Below, piece after piece: positions 1 through 7,007 of a DNA stretch of 19,766 nt. The notes beneath the pieces were generated by a model. The model saw only the letters and a program-made list of their open reading frames with translations. It ran no database searches and had not been told where the DNA came from. This stretch comes from an uncultured Pseudomonadota bacterium. Its GTDB lineage: Bacteria; Pseudomonadota; Gammaproteobacteria; Steroidobacterales; Steroidobacteraceae. Within the stretch, counting starts at the first letter, position 1. Each line of letters starts with the position of its first letter. Location of the stretch: the NCBI GenBank assembly GCA_946479515.1, contig CAMLGF010000069.1, positions 1-19,766 on the forward strand, given 5' to 3'. The position numbers were made by a program, and so were the translations under genes.

Positions 1-1209
1 CGAGGCGCGCCAGGCCGGGTAGATAGTGGCCGCGAGCGTGATCAGCATGGCGATGCCGGCGATCCACAGCACCTGGCCGGCGTGCAGCTCCGACGGTATC
101 CGGCTGGTGACGTAGACGTCGGAATCGAAGATCTCGAAGCGGAACAGCCGTTCGAGAAACGCGGCGATGGCGCCGGCGTAGTAGCCGACGAGACAGCCGA
201 GCAGCACGCCCGAGAGCACGCCCAGCCAGGCGATGACGCCCCCCTGGATCAGGAACACTTTCATGATCTGCCCGGGCCGGGTGCCCAGGGTGCGCAGGAT
301 GGCGATGTCCGTGCGCTTGTCGGTGACCACCATGGCGAGCATGGCCACGAGATAGAAAGCCGCCACCGCCACGATGAGCATGAGGATGATGGCCACCATG
401 GTCTTCTCGATGCGGATGGCGCGGAAATAGCTCGCATGGTCTTCGGCCCAGTCGCTCATCCGCAGACCCGCCGGCAGCGCGGCCGCGAGCGCGCGCACCC
501 GCTCCGGTGCCAGCAGCGCATCCCGGAAGTTCACCTGCAACGTCTGGCGCGCGTCGGCATTCGGCAGCAGCACGCGCACGTCGTCGAGCGCGGCGATGAG
601 CAAAGAGTCGAACTCGGTGATGCCGGCATCGAACACACCCGCCACGGTGAACTCGCGCAGCCGAGGTTCGGGAATGCCGCTGGCGTCGGTGGTGGGCACC
701 AGCACGGTGATGGCATCGCCCAATCCCAATCCCAGCGACAGGGCGGTATTGCGCCCGACCAGCACCAGGTCCGAACCCGGAGTGAGATCGCCCAGCGAAC
801 CCTCGACCAGGGCACTGCCGAGCTTCTGCCGCTCGAAGTCGTTCGCCGGATCGACGCCGCGCAGTCGCACCGGCAGCATGTCGGGTTTGCGTACCGCCAG
901 CGCCTCCAGTTCGATCGACGGCGCGACGCTCACCACGTCGGGCGCGGCCCGCAGCTGCGTGGCCAGCGACTGCCAGTCGGGCGCCGCGCCGCCGGGGGCC
1001 ACGAACACGCGCGCCTGGGAAGACAGGGACAACAGGCCGTCGCGCAGCGTGCCTTCCAGGCCGTTCATGGCCGAGAGGATGACGATGAGCGCGGCCACGC
1101 CCAGGCACACGCACAGCAGCGAGACCCAGGTGATGAAGGAGACGAAGAACTTGTGCGAGCGCGCCCGTACGTAGCGCAGTCCGACGAACAGGGGCAGCGA
1201 ATTCAGCAT
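1..1209 (-). CDS. lolC: Lipoprotein-releasing ABC transporter permease, LolC/LolE family (3' end cut by window)
   Basis: Inner-membrane permease of the Lol system, which extracts outer-membrane lipoproteins from the inner membrane and passes them to LolA, powered by the LolD ATPase. Reading leftward from ATG at 1209 gives 403 codons open to base 1. The N-terminus MLNSLPLFVGLRYVRAR is typical of the family and is followed by a first membrane segment (about residues 23-46). A large periplasmic domain follows, then three C-terminal membrane segments (about 270-400) with the FtsX-like stretch DKRTDIAILRTLG. The reading stops at YPAWRAS, about ten residues short of the usual end. LolC and LolE are homologous. 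The piece SDVY...PSELH resembles E. coli LolE, while first position in a divergent unit is more usual for lolC, so the family is certain and the letter is not. No clear Shine-Dalgarno sequence precedes the start. Confidence 0.9.
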   Translation of the reverse strand, partial: MLNSLPLFVGLRYVRARSHKFFVSFITWVSLLCVCLGVAALIVILSAMNGLEGTLRDGLLSLSSQARVFVAPGGAAPDWQSLATQLRAAPDVVSVAPSIELEALAVRKPDMLPVRLRGVDPANDFERQKLGSALVEGSLGDLTPGSDLVLVGRNTALSLGLGLGDAITVLVPTTDASGIPEPRLREFTVAGVFDAGITEFDSLLIAALDDVRVLLPNADARQTLQVNFRDALLAPERVRALAAALPAGLRMSDWAEDHASYFRAIRIEKTMVAIILMLIVAVAAFYLVAMLAMVVTDKRTDIAILRTLGTRPGQIMKVFLIQGGVIAWLGVLSGVLLGCLVGYYAGAIAAFLERLFRFEIFDSDVYVTSRIPSELHAGQVLWIAGIAMLITLAATIYPAWRAS

Positions 1210-1287
1210 CGAGCCGTATTTTGGAGCAAAAAGCGGACGGGCTTCACAAAAAGGGCTGTTAGAAGAGTCGGTGGCTGGCGACAGCGG

Positions 1288-1315
1288 CTGACTTTGCCAC
1301 AGCGCGGCGTATATT
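1288..1315 (+). promoter_or_regulatory. Candidate sigma-70 promoter for the BamE-like gene
   Basis: CTGACT (1288-1293, 4 of 6 to TTGACA) and TATATT (1310-1315, 5 of 6 to TATAAT) are separated by 16 bp. Transcription would begin near 1322, about 30 nt before the ATG at 1353. The box lies in the 143-bp divergent gap between the lol permease and this gene. It is assigned by eye only. Confidence 0.4.
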
Positions 1316-1352
1316 GCCGCCACGGTCGAGTCGCCGGCCGTAGGAGAACGCC

Positions 1353-1652
1353 ATGCTTGCCCGCACGTTGAAGATTTCCGTGGCCGCCCTCGCGGCGTCG
1401 CTGGTCGTCGGCGCGACCGCGCCGGTGTTGGCCGAGACGCTGGCCGTCGATGGCCAGGTCACGATCAAACCTTCCGGCATCGAGACTCCGCAGCGCGGAT
1501 CCTCCATGGAGGCCGTCCAGGCCAGGTTCGGCGAGCCGTCCAACAAGTCGAGCCCCGTCGGCAATCCACCGATCACCAAGTGGTTCTATCCGCACTTCGT
1601 CGTGGTGTTCGAGAACGACAAGGTGTTGCACGCCGTCGTCATCGCCGGCTGA
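1353..1652 (+). CDS. Small exported protein, BamE/SmpA-like fold (hypothetical)
   Basis: A 99-residue protein with a clear Sec signal peptide: Arg and Lys at residues 4 and 7, a hydrophobic core (8-24), and a likely cut after Ala27 in APVLA-E. There is no lipobox Cys, so it should be a soluble periplasmic protein. The mature part has the pattern SMEAVQARFGEPS, then a KWFYP element, then FENDKVLHAVV. This resembles the helix plus beta-sheet 'VxxxxGxP ... W.Y ... V.F.ngkV' pattern of BamE/SmpA/OmlA domains, so a BamE-like fold is an inference. An AGGAG Shine-Dalgarno at 1342-1346 sits 6 nt before the ATG and supports the start. It lies between divergent lol permease and co-directional mfd. The exact function is unknown. 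Confidence 0.82.
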   Translation: MLARTLKISVAALAASLVVGATAPVLAETLAVDGQVTIKPSGIETPQRGSSMEAVQARFGEPSNKSSPVGNPPITKWFYPHFVVVFENDKVLHAVVIAG

Positions 1653-1674
1653 TCCTCCACCGGTTGCCGATACC

Positions 1675-1692
1675 GCGCCGCCGAAGCGGCGC
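1675..1692 (+). terminator. Hairpin after the BamE-like gene, possible terminator
   Basis: GCGCCGC (1675-1681) and GCGGCGC (1686-1692) are perfect inverted repeats around a CGAA loop. The hairpin starts 23 nt after the stop codon of the small exported protein. No T-tract follows, so it may end transcription only weakly or protect a 3' end. The remainder of the 190-bp gap to mfd (1653-1842) holds no gene that I can see. Confidence 0.45.
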
Positions 1693-1823
1693 ACCGGCGT
1701 GACATGACACGCTGATCCGCTTCTTCGCCCCGATCGGGCCGAATTCCGCCAGCGACCAGGGCCGAGTCCGACGGAATGCGGCGCCCGTCCGCAGCGCCCG
1801 CTTGCAGACCGCGCGACGACAGG

Positions 1824-1829
1824 TAAGCT
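1824..1829 (+). promoter_or_regulatory. Candidate -10 box for mfd
   Basis: TAAGCT followed by a GC-rich stretch (GCCGCGC) lies 13 nt before the mfd ATG, giving a leader of only about 7 nt. A partial -35 match, TTGCAG (1802-1807), lies 16 bp upstream. No Shine-Dalgarno lies in the usual window, which fits a very short leader. The match to consensus is weak. Confidence 0.3.
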
Positions 1830-1842
1830 GCCGCGCTCCGCA

Positions 1843-4800
1843 ATGCCCGCCATACTCCACCCTCCGCTTCCCCGGCCGAATACGCAGCAGCGCTGGCACC
1901 AGCTCTATGGCGCCGCGCGCAGCCTGGCGCTGGCCGAAGCCATCGAGGCCGATTCGCGTCCCTACCTGGTGATCGCGCGCGACGCGCGCGAGCTGGATCA
2001 GCTGCGTGCCGAGCTCGGCTTCTTCCTCGGCGGTTCGCGCCACATCCACGCGCTGCCCGACTGGGAGGTGCTGCCCTACGACCTGTTCTCACCGCATCCC
2101 GACATCATCTCGGAGCGTCTGTCGGCGCTCGCGGAGCTGCCGCGCCTGGCATCCGCGGTGATCCTCGCGGCCGCGGATACGCTCGGGCAGCGGCTCGCGC
2201 CGCGCGGCTACGTGGAAGGTCGCAGCTTCGACTTCGCCGTGGGCGACCGGCTGCAGATCGAGCCGCTGCGCGCGCGGCTCGTGGAAAGCGGCTATGCCTC
2301 GGTCGCGCAGGTGACCGCGCCGGGAGAGTTCGCGCTGCGTGGTTCGCTGTTCGACGTCTTTCCCATGGGCACCGCGACACCGCTGCGCGTGGACCTGTTC
2401 GACGACGAGGTGGAGGCCATCCGCGAATTCGACGCCGAGACGCAGCGTTCCGGCGCCTCTCTGCAGCGCGTCCGGCTGCTGCCCGGCCGCGAACTGCCGC
2501 TCGATGCGGAATCGGTGAAGGCCTTCCGCCTGCGCTACCGCAAGCGCTTCGAGGGCGATCCCACGCGCAGCGTCATCTACCGCGGGGTCAGCGACGGCCT
2601 GGCGCCGCCGGGCATCGAGTTCTATCTGCCGCTGTTCTTCGACACCACCGACACGCTGCTCGACTATCTACCGGCCGGGACCGTGGTGTGCGCCGGCGTC
2701 GACGTGCCCGCGGCCGTGGAGCGCGCCGCGCACGGCGTGGCGGAACGTTACGAGGAACGCCGGCACGACATCGAGCGGCCGGTACTCACCCCATCGGAAC
2801 TGTTCCTGGCGCCCGAGGAACTGGCGGCGCGCCTGGCGGCCTTCACCCGCCTCGACATCGACTCGTTCAAGATGGACAACGAGGTGGCTGCGGCGGATGC
2901 GGCCGGCCACAACTTCCCGACCGCCGCGCCGCAGGAGTGGCGCGTGGACCTGCGCGCCGAGCGGCCGTTGGCACCGCTCGAAGACTTCCTCGACCGCTTT
3001 CCCGGTCGCGTGCTGCTCGCCGCCGACTCCGCGGGCCGCCGGGAAGTGCTGCTCGAGATGCTGCGCGCGCACGGGCTGAAGCCGGCACCGGTCGGCGGCT
3101 GGCACGAGTTCGTCGACGGCGAAGCACGATTCGCGCTGAGCATCGCGCCGGAGATGGCCGGTCTGCACGTCACCTCGCCGCCCATCGCCGTGCTCGGCGA
3201 GGCGCAGTTGTTCGGCCAGCGAGCGCGACAGGAGCGCCGCCGCCGCCGGGCGCAGTCCGATCCGCAGGCCATCCTGCGCGATCTCACCGCACTCGGCCCC
3301 GGCTCGCCCGTGGTTCACGAGGAGTATGGCGTGGGCCGCTACATCGGCCTGCAGGTGATGCAGGTGGCCGGGCAGGACGGCGAGTTCGTGGTGCTCGAAT
3401 ACGCCGGCGGCGACAAGCTGTACGTGCCGGTGCAGCAACTGCACCTGGTGTCGCGATACTCGGGCGCGGCGCCGGAGAGCGCGCCGCTGCACAAGCTCGG
3501 CACGGATCAATGGGCCAAGGCGCGCAGGCGCGCCGCGGACAGGATCCGCGACGTGGCCGCGGAGCTGCTCGACCTGTACGCGCAACGCCAGGCGAAGAAA
3601 GGTCCCTCACTGGCCACCCGGGACCTCGAGTACCAGGCCTTCGCGAACAGCTTCCCCTTCGAGGAAACCGCGGACCAGGCCGAGGCCATCCGCCAGGTGC
3701 TCAGTGATCTCGCCAGCGAGAAGCCCATGGATCGCGTGGTCTGCGGCGACGTGGGTTTCGGCAAGACCGAGGTGGCCATGCGCGCCGCCTTCGTCGCCGC
3801 GCAATCCGGCAAGCAGGTGGTGGTGCTCGTGCCCACCACCCTGCTCGCCGAGCAACACACCAACAATTTCCGCGACCGCTTTGCCGACTGGCCGGTGCGC
3901 ATCGAAGCCCTGTCGCGCTTCCGCACGGGCAAGGAGACCAACGCGGTGCTCGAGGGCATCGAAAAAGGCACCGTCGACGTCGTGATCGCCACGCACCGGC
4001 TATTGCATGCCAACGTGCGGTTCAAGGATCTCGGGCTCATCATCGTCGACGAAGAGCATCGCTTCGGCGTGCGCGACAAGGAGAAGCTGAAGGCGTTGCG
4101 CGCCGAGGTGCACGTGCTCACGCTCACCGCCACGCCAATCCCGCGCACGCTGAACATGGCCCTGGGGGGCCTGCGCGACCTGTCGCTGATCACCACCCCG
4201 CCCGCCGAACGCCTGGCCATCAAGACCTTCGTCACCGAGTGGCACGCGCCCACGCTGCGCGAGGCCGCGCTGCGCGAATTCCGCCGCGGCGGCCAGGTGT
4301 ACTTCGTGCACAACGTGGTCGAGACCATCGAGAAGACTGCGCAGGAACTCGCGAAGCTGATTCCCGAGGCGGAGGTGCGCATCGGTCATGGGCAGATGCG
4401 CGAACGCGATCTGGAACAGCTGATGGTCGACTTCTATCACCGGCGCTTCAACCTGCTGGTCTGCACGACCATCATCGAGAGCGGCATCGATGTGCCCACC
4501 GCGAACACCATCATGATCGACCGCGCCGACCGGCTCGGCCTGGCGCAGCTGCACCAGCTGCGCGGCCGCGTGGGCCGATCGCACCATCGCGCCTATGCCT
4601 ATCTGCTCACGCCGCCGCGCAAGGCGTTGTCCCAGGATGCGGTGAAGCGCCTGGAGGCCATCGAGTCGCTCGAGGACCTGGGCGCAGGTTTCGTGCTGGC
4701 CACCCACGACCTCGAGATCCGGGGTGCCGGCGAGTTGTTAGGGGAATCGCAGAGCGGCGAGCTCACCGAGGTGGGCCTGACGATGTACCTGGACCTGCTG

Positions 4801-5385
4801 GAGCAGGCCGTGAAGGCACTCAAGGAAGGCCGGGAACCCGCGCTCGACCGGCCACTCGCCGCCACCGCGGAAGTGGAACTGCGCCTGCCCGCCCTGCTTC
4901 CCGAGAGCTACGTGGCCGACGTGCCCGTGCGGCTGGCCCTTTACAAGCGCCTGGCCGCGGCGCCCGACAACACCGGGGTGGACGAGCTCACCGAGGAGAT
5001 CGTCGACCGCTTCGGGCCGTTGCCGCCGCCCGCGATGAATCTGCTGCGCGTCGCCCGGCTCAAGCTGGCGGCACGCACCATCGGAATCCGCCGACTGGAT
5101 CTGGGTCCGCAGGGTGGATACGCGCTGTTCGAGGAAACGAACAGGGTGGACCCGCGCGCGGTCATTCGCCTGGTGCAGCATCCCGACCGCGACTACCGAC
5201 TGGAGGGCGCGCTCAAGCTGCGCATCTCCGTGGAGAACGAGACCGATGCCGAGCGCTTCGAGTTCGCGGAAAGATTCCTGGGCGAGCTCCGTGGGCCGGG
5301 TGGCGAAGCTGCGACAACTGGGCAGGCTGCTGGACACCGGGAGCCGGGTGCATCGAAGTCCCCGCCGCCGGCTCCCAGGCGCTAG
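1843..5385 (+). CDS. mfd: Transcription-repair coupling factor Mfd
   Basis: Mfd is an ATP-driven DNA translocase that pushes RNA polymerase off lesions and recruits UvrA for nucleotide-excision repair. At 1180 residues it is slightly longer than E. coli Mfd (1148). The N-terminal UvrB-like region contains DWEVLPYD and FSPHPDIISERL (about 70-90). The RNA-polymerase-interacting domain begins near residue 490 (VVHEEYGVGRYIGL). The helicase core shows Walker A GDVGFGKTE (about 636-644), a DEEH box (about 736), TATPIPRTL (about 762), and the motif VI-type segment QLRGRVGRS. The TRCF C-terminal domain occupies roughly 1000-1150. The last 30 or so residues are a Gly/Ala/Pro-rich tail of no evident function. 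The N-terminus aligns with E. coli Mfd from the first Met, supporting this start despite the lack of a good ribosome binding site. csiV starts 16 bp after the stop. Confidence 0.98.
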   Translation: MPAILHPPLPRPNTQQRWHQLYGAARSLALAEAIEADSRPYLVIARDARELDQLRAELGFFLGGSRHIHALPDWEVLPYDLFSPHPDIISERLSALAELPRLASAVILAAADTLGQRLAPRGYVEGRSFDFAVGDRLQIEPLRARLVESGYASVAQVTAPGEFALRGSLFDVFPMGTATPLRVDLFDDEVEAIREFDAETQRSGASLQRVRLLPGRELPLDAESVKAFRLRYRKRFEGDPTRSVIYRGVSDGLAPPGIEFYLPLFFDTTDTLLDYLPAGTVVCAGVDVPAAVERAAHGVAERYEERRHDIERPVLTPSELFLAPEELAARLAAFTRLDIDSFKMDNEVAAADAAGHNFPTAAPQEWRVDLRAERPLAPLEDFLDRFPGRVLLAADSAGRREVLLEMLRAHGLKPAPVGGWHEFVDGEARFALSIAPEMAGLHVTSPPIAVLGEAQLFGQRARQERRRRRAQSDPQAILRDLTALGPGSPVVHEEYGVGRYIGLQVMQVAGQDGEFVVLEYAGGDKLYVPVQQLHLVSRYSGAAPESAPLHKLGTDQWAKARRRAADRIRDVAAELLDLYAQRQAKKGPSLATRDLEYQAFANSFPFEETADQAEAIRQVLSDLASEKPMDRVVCGDVGFGKTEVAMRAAFVAAQSGKQVVVLVPTTLLAEQHTNNFRDRFADWPVRIEALSRFRTGKETNAVLEGIEKGTVDVVIATHRLLHANVRFKDLGLIIVDEEHRFGVRDKEKLKALRAEVHVLTLTATPIPRTLNMALGGLRDLSLITTPPAERLAIKTFVTEWHAPTLREAALREFRRGGQVYFVHNVVETIEKTAQELAKLIPEAEVRIGHGQMRERDLEQLMVDFYHRRFNLLVCTTIIESGIDVPTANTIMIDRADRLGLAQLHQLRGRVGRSHHRAYAYLLTPPRKALSQDAVKRLEAIESLEDLGAGFVLATHDLEIRGAGELLGESQSGELTEVGLTMYLDLLEQAVKALKEGREPALDRPLAATAEVELRLPALLPESYVADVPVRLALYKRLAAAPDNTGVDELTEEIVDRFGPLPPPAMNLLRVARLKLAARTIGIRRLDLGPQGGYALFEETNRVDPRAVIRLVQHPDRDYRLEGALKLRISVENETDAERFEFAERFLGELRGPGGEAATTGQAAGHREPGASKSPPPAPRR

Positions 5386-5389
5386 CCGC

Positions 5390-5395
5390 TATACT
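5390..5395 (+). promoter_or_regulatory. Candidate -10 box for a leaderless csiV transcript
   Basis: TATACT (5 of 6 to consensus) lies immediately after the mfd stop, with a GGGCGC discriminator, and ends 6 nt before the csiV ATG. Normal spacing puts the first transcribed base at or next to the A of ATG. No Shine-Dalgarno and no convincing -35 element are visible. Confidence 0.4.
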
Positions 5396-5401
5396 GGGCG
5401 C

Positions 5402-6031
5402 ATGACGCTGACCCGCCCGCGATTCACGACGCTCGTCACCCTCGCCCTCCTGGTCGCCACCGCCGGCCTCATGCCGGCCTCGCAGGTCCGCGCGCAGACG
5501 CCGTCGGGTCGTGTGTACACCGTCGAGCTGATCATCTTCCGCAACCTCACCGGCCAGGGTGGCCCGGAGGACTGGAGCGTCAAGCCCGTGGCACGCCGGC
5601 CGGATCTGCCGGATTCGCCGGTCACCGGCCGGTTCGTGGCCGCATTGCCCGCCTCGCAGTTCCGCCTGAACGACGTCGAGGCCCGCCTGCGCAACAGCGC
5701 CAACTATCAACCCATCGCCCATTTCGCCTGGCAACAGACCGCGAGCTCCTGGGGCTCGGGCGCGGGCTTCACCGTGGCCAAGCTCGCCGGGAACATCCCC
5801 GGCCTCTCGGGCCTCATCTTCCTGGAAGCCGGCACCTACCTGCACCTCGGCATGACGCTCAACTACCAGAGCGCCAATCCACCGTCGGGCCTCGGCGCGA
5901 CGCCGGGCACGGTGTTCATGATGTCGGAGTCGCGGCGCGTGAAGCAGTATGAGCGGAACTACTACGATCATCCGGCGTTTGGCGTGATCGCACTGGTGAC
6001 GCCGGCGAACCAGGGGACTGGCGGGCGCTGA
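5402..6031 (+). CDS. csiV: CsiV-family periplasmic protein (peptidoglycan-binding, DUF4194/CsiV-like)
   Basis: A 209-residue exported protein. The signal peptide has basic residues in MTLTRPR, a hydrophobic stretch (about 9-24), and a likely cut at VRA-Q (32). The mature protein opens with YTVELIIFRNL and ends with ESRRVKQYERNYYDHPAFGV, the conserved C-terminal signature of CsiV. The middle segments (NYQPIAHFAWQQ, AGTYLHLGMTL) also match the family. CsiV was described in Vibrio cholerae as a peptidoglycan-binding protein needed with LpoA for activity of the D-amino-acid-sensitive synthase PBP1A; here that role is transferred from family knowledge. Its position right after mfd is the same as in other gammaproteobacteria. 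The start at 5402 is chosen because the signal peptide begins there and the -10 box abuts it. An in-frame extension upstream into mfd is unlikely. Confidence 0.88.
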   Translation: MTLTRPRFTTLVTLALLVATAGLMPASQVRAQTPSGRVYTVELIIFRNLTGQGGPEDWSVKPVARRPDLPDSPVTGRFVAALPASQFRLNDVEARLRNSANYQPIAHFAWQQTASSWGSGAGFTVAKLAGNIPGLSGLIFLEAGTYLHLGMTLNYQSANPPSGLGATPGTVFMMSESRRVKQYERNYYDHPAFGVIALVTPANQGTGGR

Positions 6032-6050
6032 GCCGCCGGGAAGCGCCCGC
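6021..6050. terminator. Hairpin in the convergent gap between csiV and the LOV-GGDEF gene
   Basis: GCGGGCGCT (6021-6029) and AGCGCCCGC (6042-6050) form a perfect 9-bp stem with a 12-nt loop that includes the csiV stop codon. A second perfect 12-bp palindrome, CGCTCCGGAGCG, lies at 6060-6071. The two cover most of the 46-bp gap between converging genes, a usual place for bidirectional termination. Neither side has a T-tract, so a rho-independent terminator is only a possibility. Confidence 0.42.
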
Positions 6051-6077
6051 GTCGTCGCGCGCTCCGGAGCGGGGCTC

Positions 6078-7007
6078 TCAACGGAAGTCCGCTTCCTCCG
6101 CCACGATCACGCGGTTGCGGCCCTGATCCTTGGCGCGCGTCACCGCGCATTCCACCGCCTTCAGGAATTGCTCCGGCGTATCGTCGGGCCGCGCCGTGTG
6201 CACGGCCACGCCGCCGCTCACGGTGACGTATTTCTGGATGGAACGCGGGTGATGGATCTGCTGCTCGCGCACGCGGTGCGCCACCGTGGTGGCGTGCTGG
6301 ATGACGTGGTCGGCCGGCGTGCCGTGCATCAGCACGATGATGCTGGCGCCGTCCCAGCGCCCCACCACGTCGGTGCCACGCCGGAACGAGCCCGCGATCG
6401 CGCGCGCGACGCGTCTGACTACCGAATCGCCGCCGGCGCGATCGAAGATTTCGTTGTAGGGACCGAGCTGGTCGATGTCGAACAACAGCAGCGCGATGTC
6501 CGTCTTGTCGCGTTGCGCGAGCGCGAAGTCGCGCTTGAGGACGTCCTCGAAATAGAAGCGGGACGCGAGCCCGGTGAGCCGATCTTCGCGCACCCATTGC
6601 GGGATGCCGCGGATGCCGCTCTCGCCCACCGTCTTGGCACGCGTGCCGCCCTCGCGATGATAGCCGACGAAGTGCGTGACCTTGCCGTCCCCGTTGCGCA
6701 GCGGATGGATCTGCATGTCGTTGACGAACACAGTGCCATCCTTGCGCAGGTTGCGCAGCAGCGCCCGCACCGGCTCGCCGTGGCGCAGGGCCTCGCGAAC
6801 CGTGTCGAGCTCGGGCTGCTCGCGGTCGCCACCCTGCAGGAAGCGCGGATTCCGGCCGATCACCTCATGGCTCTCGTAACCCGTGAGCCGGCAGAACGCC
6901 TGGTTGACGTACACCACGTGGCGCTCACCGCCGGCATCGCAGATCAGGATGCCCTCGGGAGCCGCGTCCAGCACGCCGCGCAGGAATTCACCGTGAAAGT
7001 CGTTCAT
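6078..7007 (-). CDS. LOV-like PAS domain fused to a degenerate GGDEF domain
   Basis: A 309-residue cytoplasmic sensor protein without membrane segments. Residues about 8-122 form a PAS domain of LOV type: YVNQAFCRLTGY, EVIGRNPRFLQGG, NLRKDGTVFVND, GKVTHFVGYHRE. The photoactive Cys of the GRNCRFLQ motif is Pro54, and the Gln expected near the domain end is His117; Asn86 and Asn96, counterparts of flavin contacts, are kept. Residues about 142-305 form a GGDEF domain beginning DRLTGLASR. Its metal-binding Asp (LLFDID, D177) and NEIFDRAGGD are kept and the RxxD inhibitory site is present (R210, D213), but the GGDEF signature is DGASI (219-223). Loss of the Asp/Glu pair predicts no diguanylate cyclase activity; binding c-di-GMP or dimer signalling is possible. 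The ATG overlaps the nagZ stop (ATGA) and has GGGGA upstream. The domains are certain, the function is inferred. Confidence 0.9.
   Translation of the reverse strand: MNDFHGEFLRGVLDAAPEGILICDAGGERHVVYVNQAFCRLTGYESHEVIGRNPRFLQGGDREQPELDTVREALRHGEPVRALLRNLRKDGTVFVNDMQIHPLRNGDGKVTHFVGYHREGGTRAKTVGESGIRGIPQWVREDRLTGLASRFYFEDVLKRDFALAQRDKTDIALLLFDIDQLGPYNEIFDRAGGDSVVRRVARAIAGSFRRGTDVVGRWDGASIIVLMHGTPADHVIQHATTVAHRVREQQIHHPRSIQKYVTVSGGVAVHTARPDDTPEQFLKAVECAVTRAKDQGRNRVIVAEEADFR

Noticed and set aside
82..1371. Long rightward open frame (429 codons) opposite the lol permease
   Set aside because: Its translation is Arg/His/Gln-rich with no family resemblance. It is the antisense shadow of the lol permease, common in high-GC DNA.
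1729..1738. Perfect palindrome CCCGATCGGG before mfd
   Set aside because: A single 10-bp palindrome is expected by chance at this GC content, and I see no second copy or position relative to a promoter that suggests an operator.
4239..5405. Rightward open frame of 388 codons inside mfd in another frame
   Set aside because: Arg/Ala/Gly/Pro-rich shadow of mfd codons; mfd continues unbroken across it.
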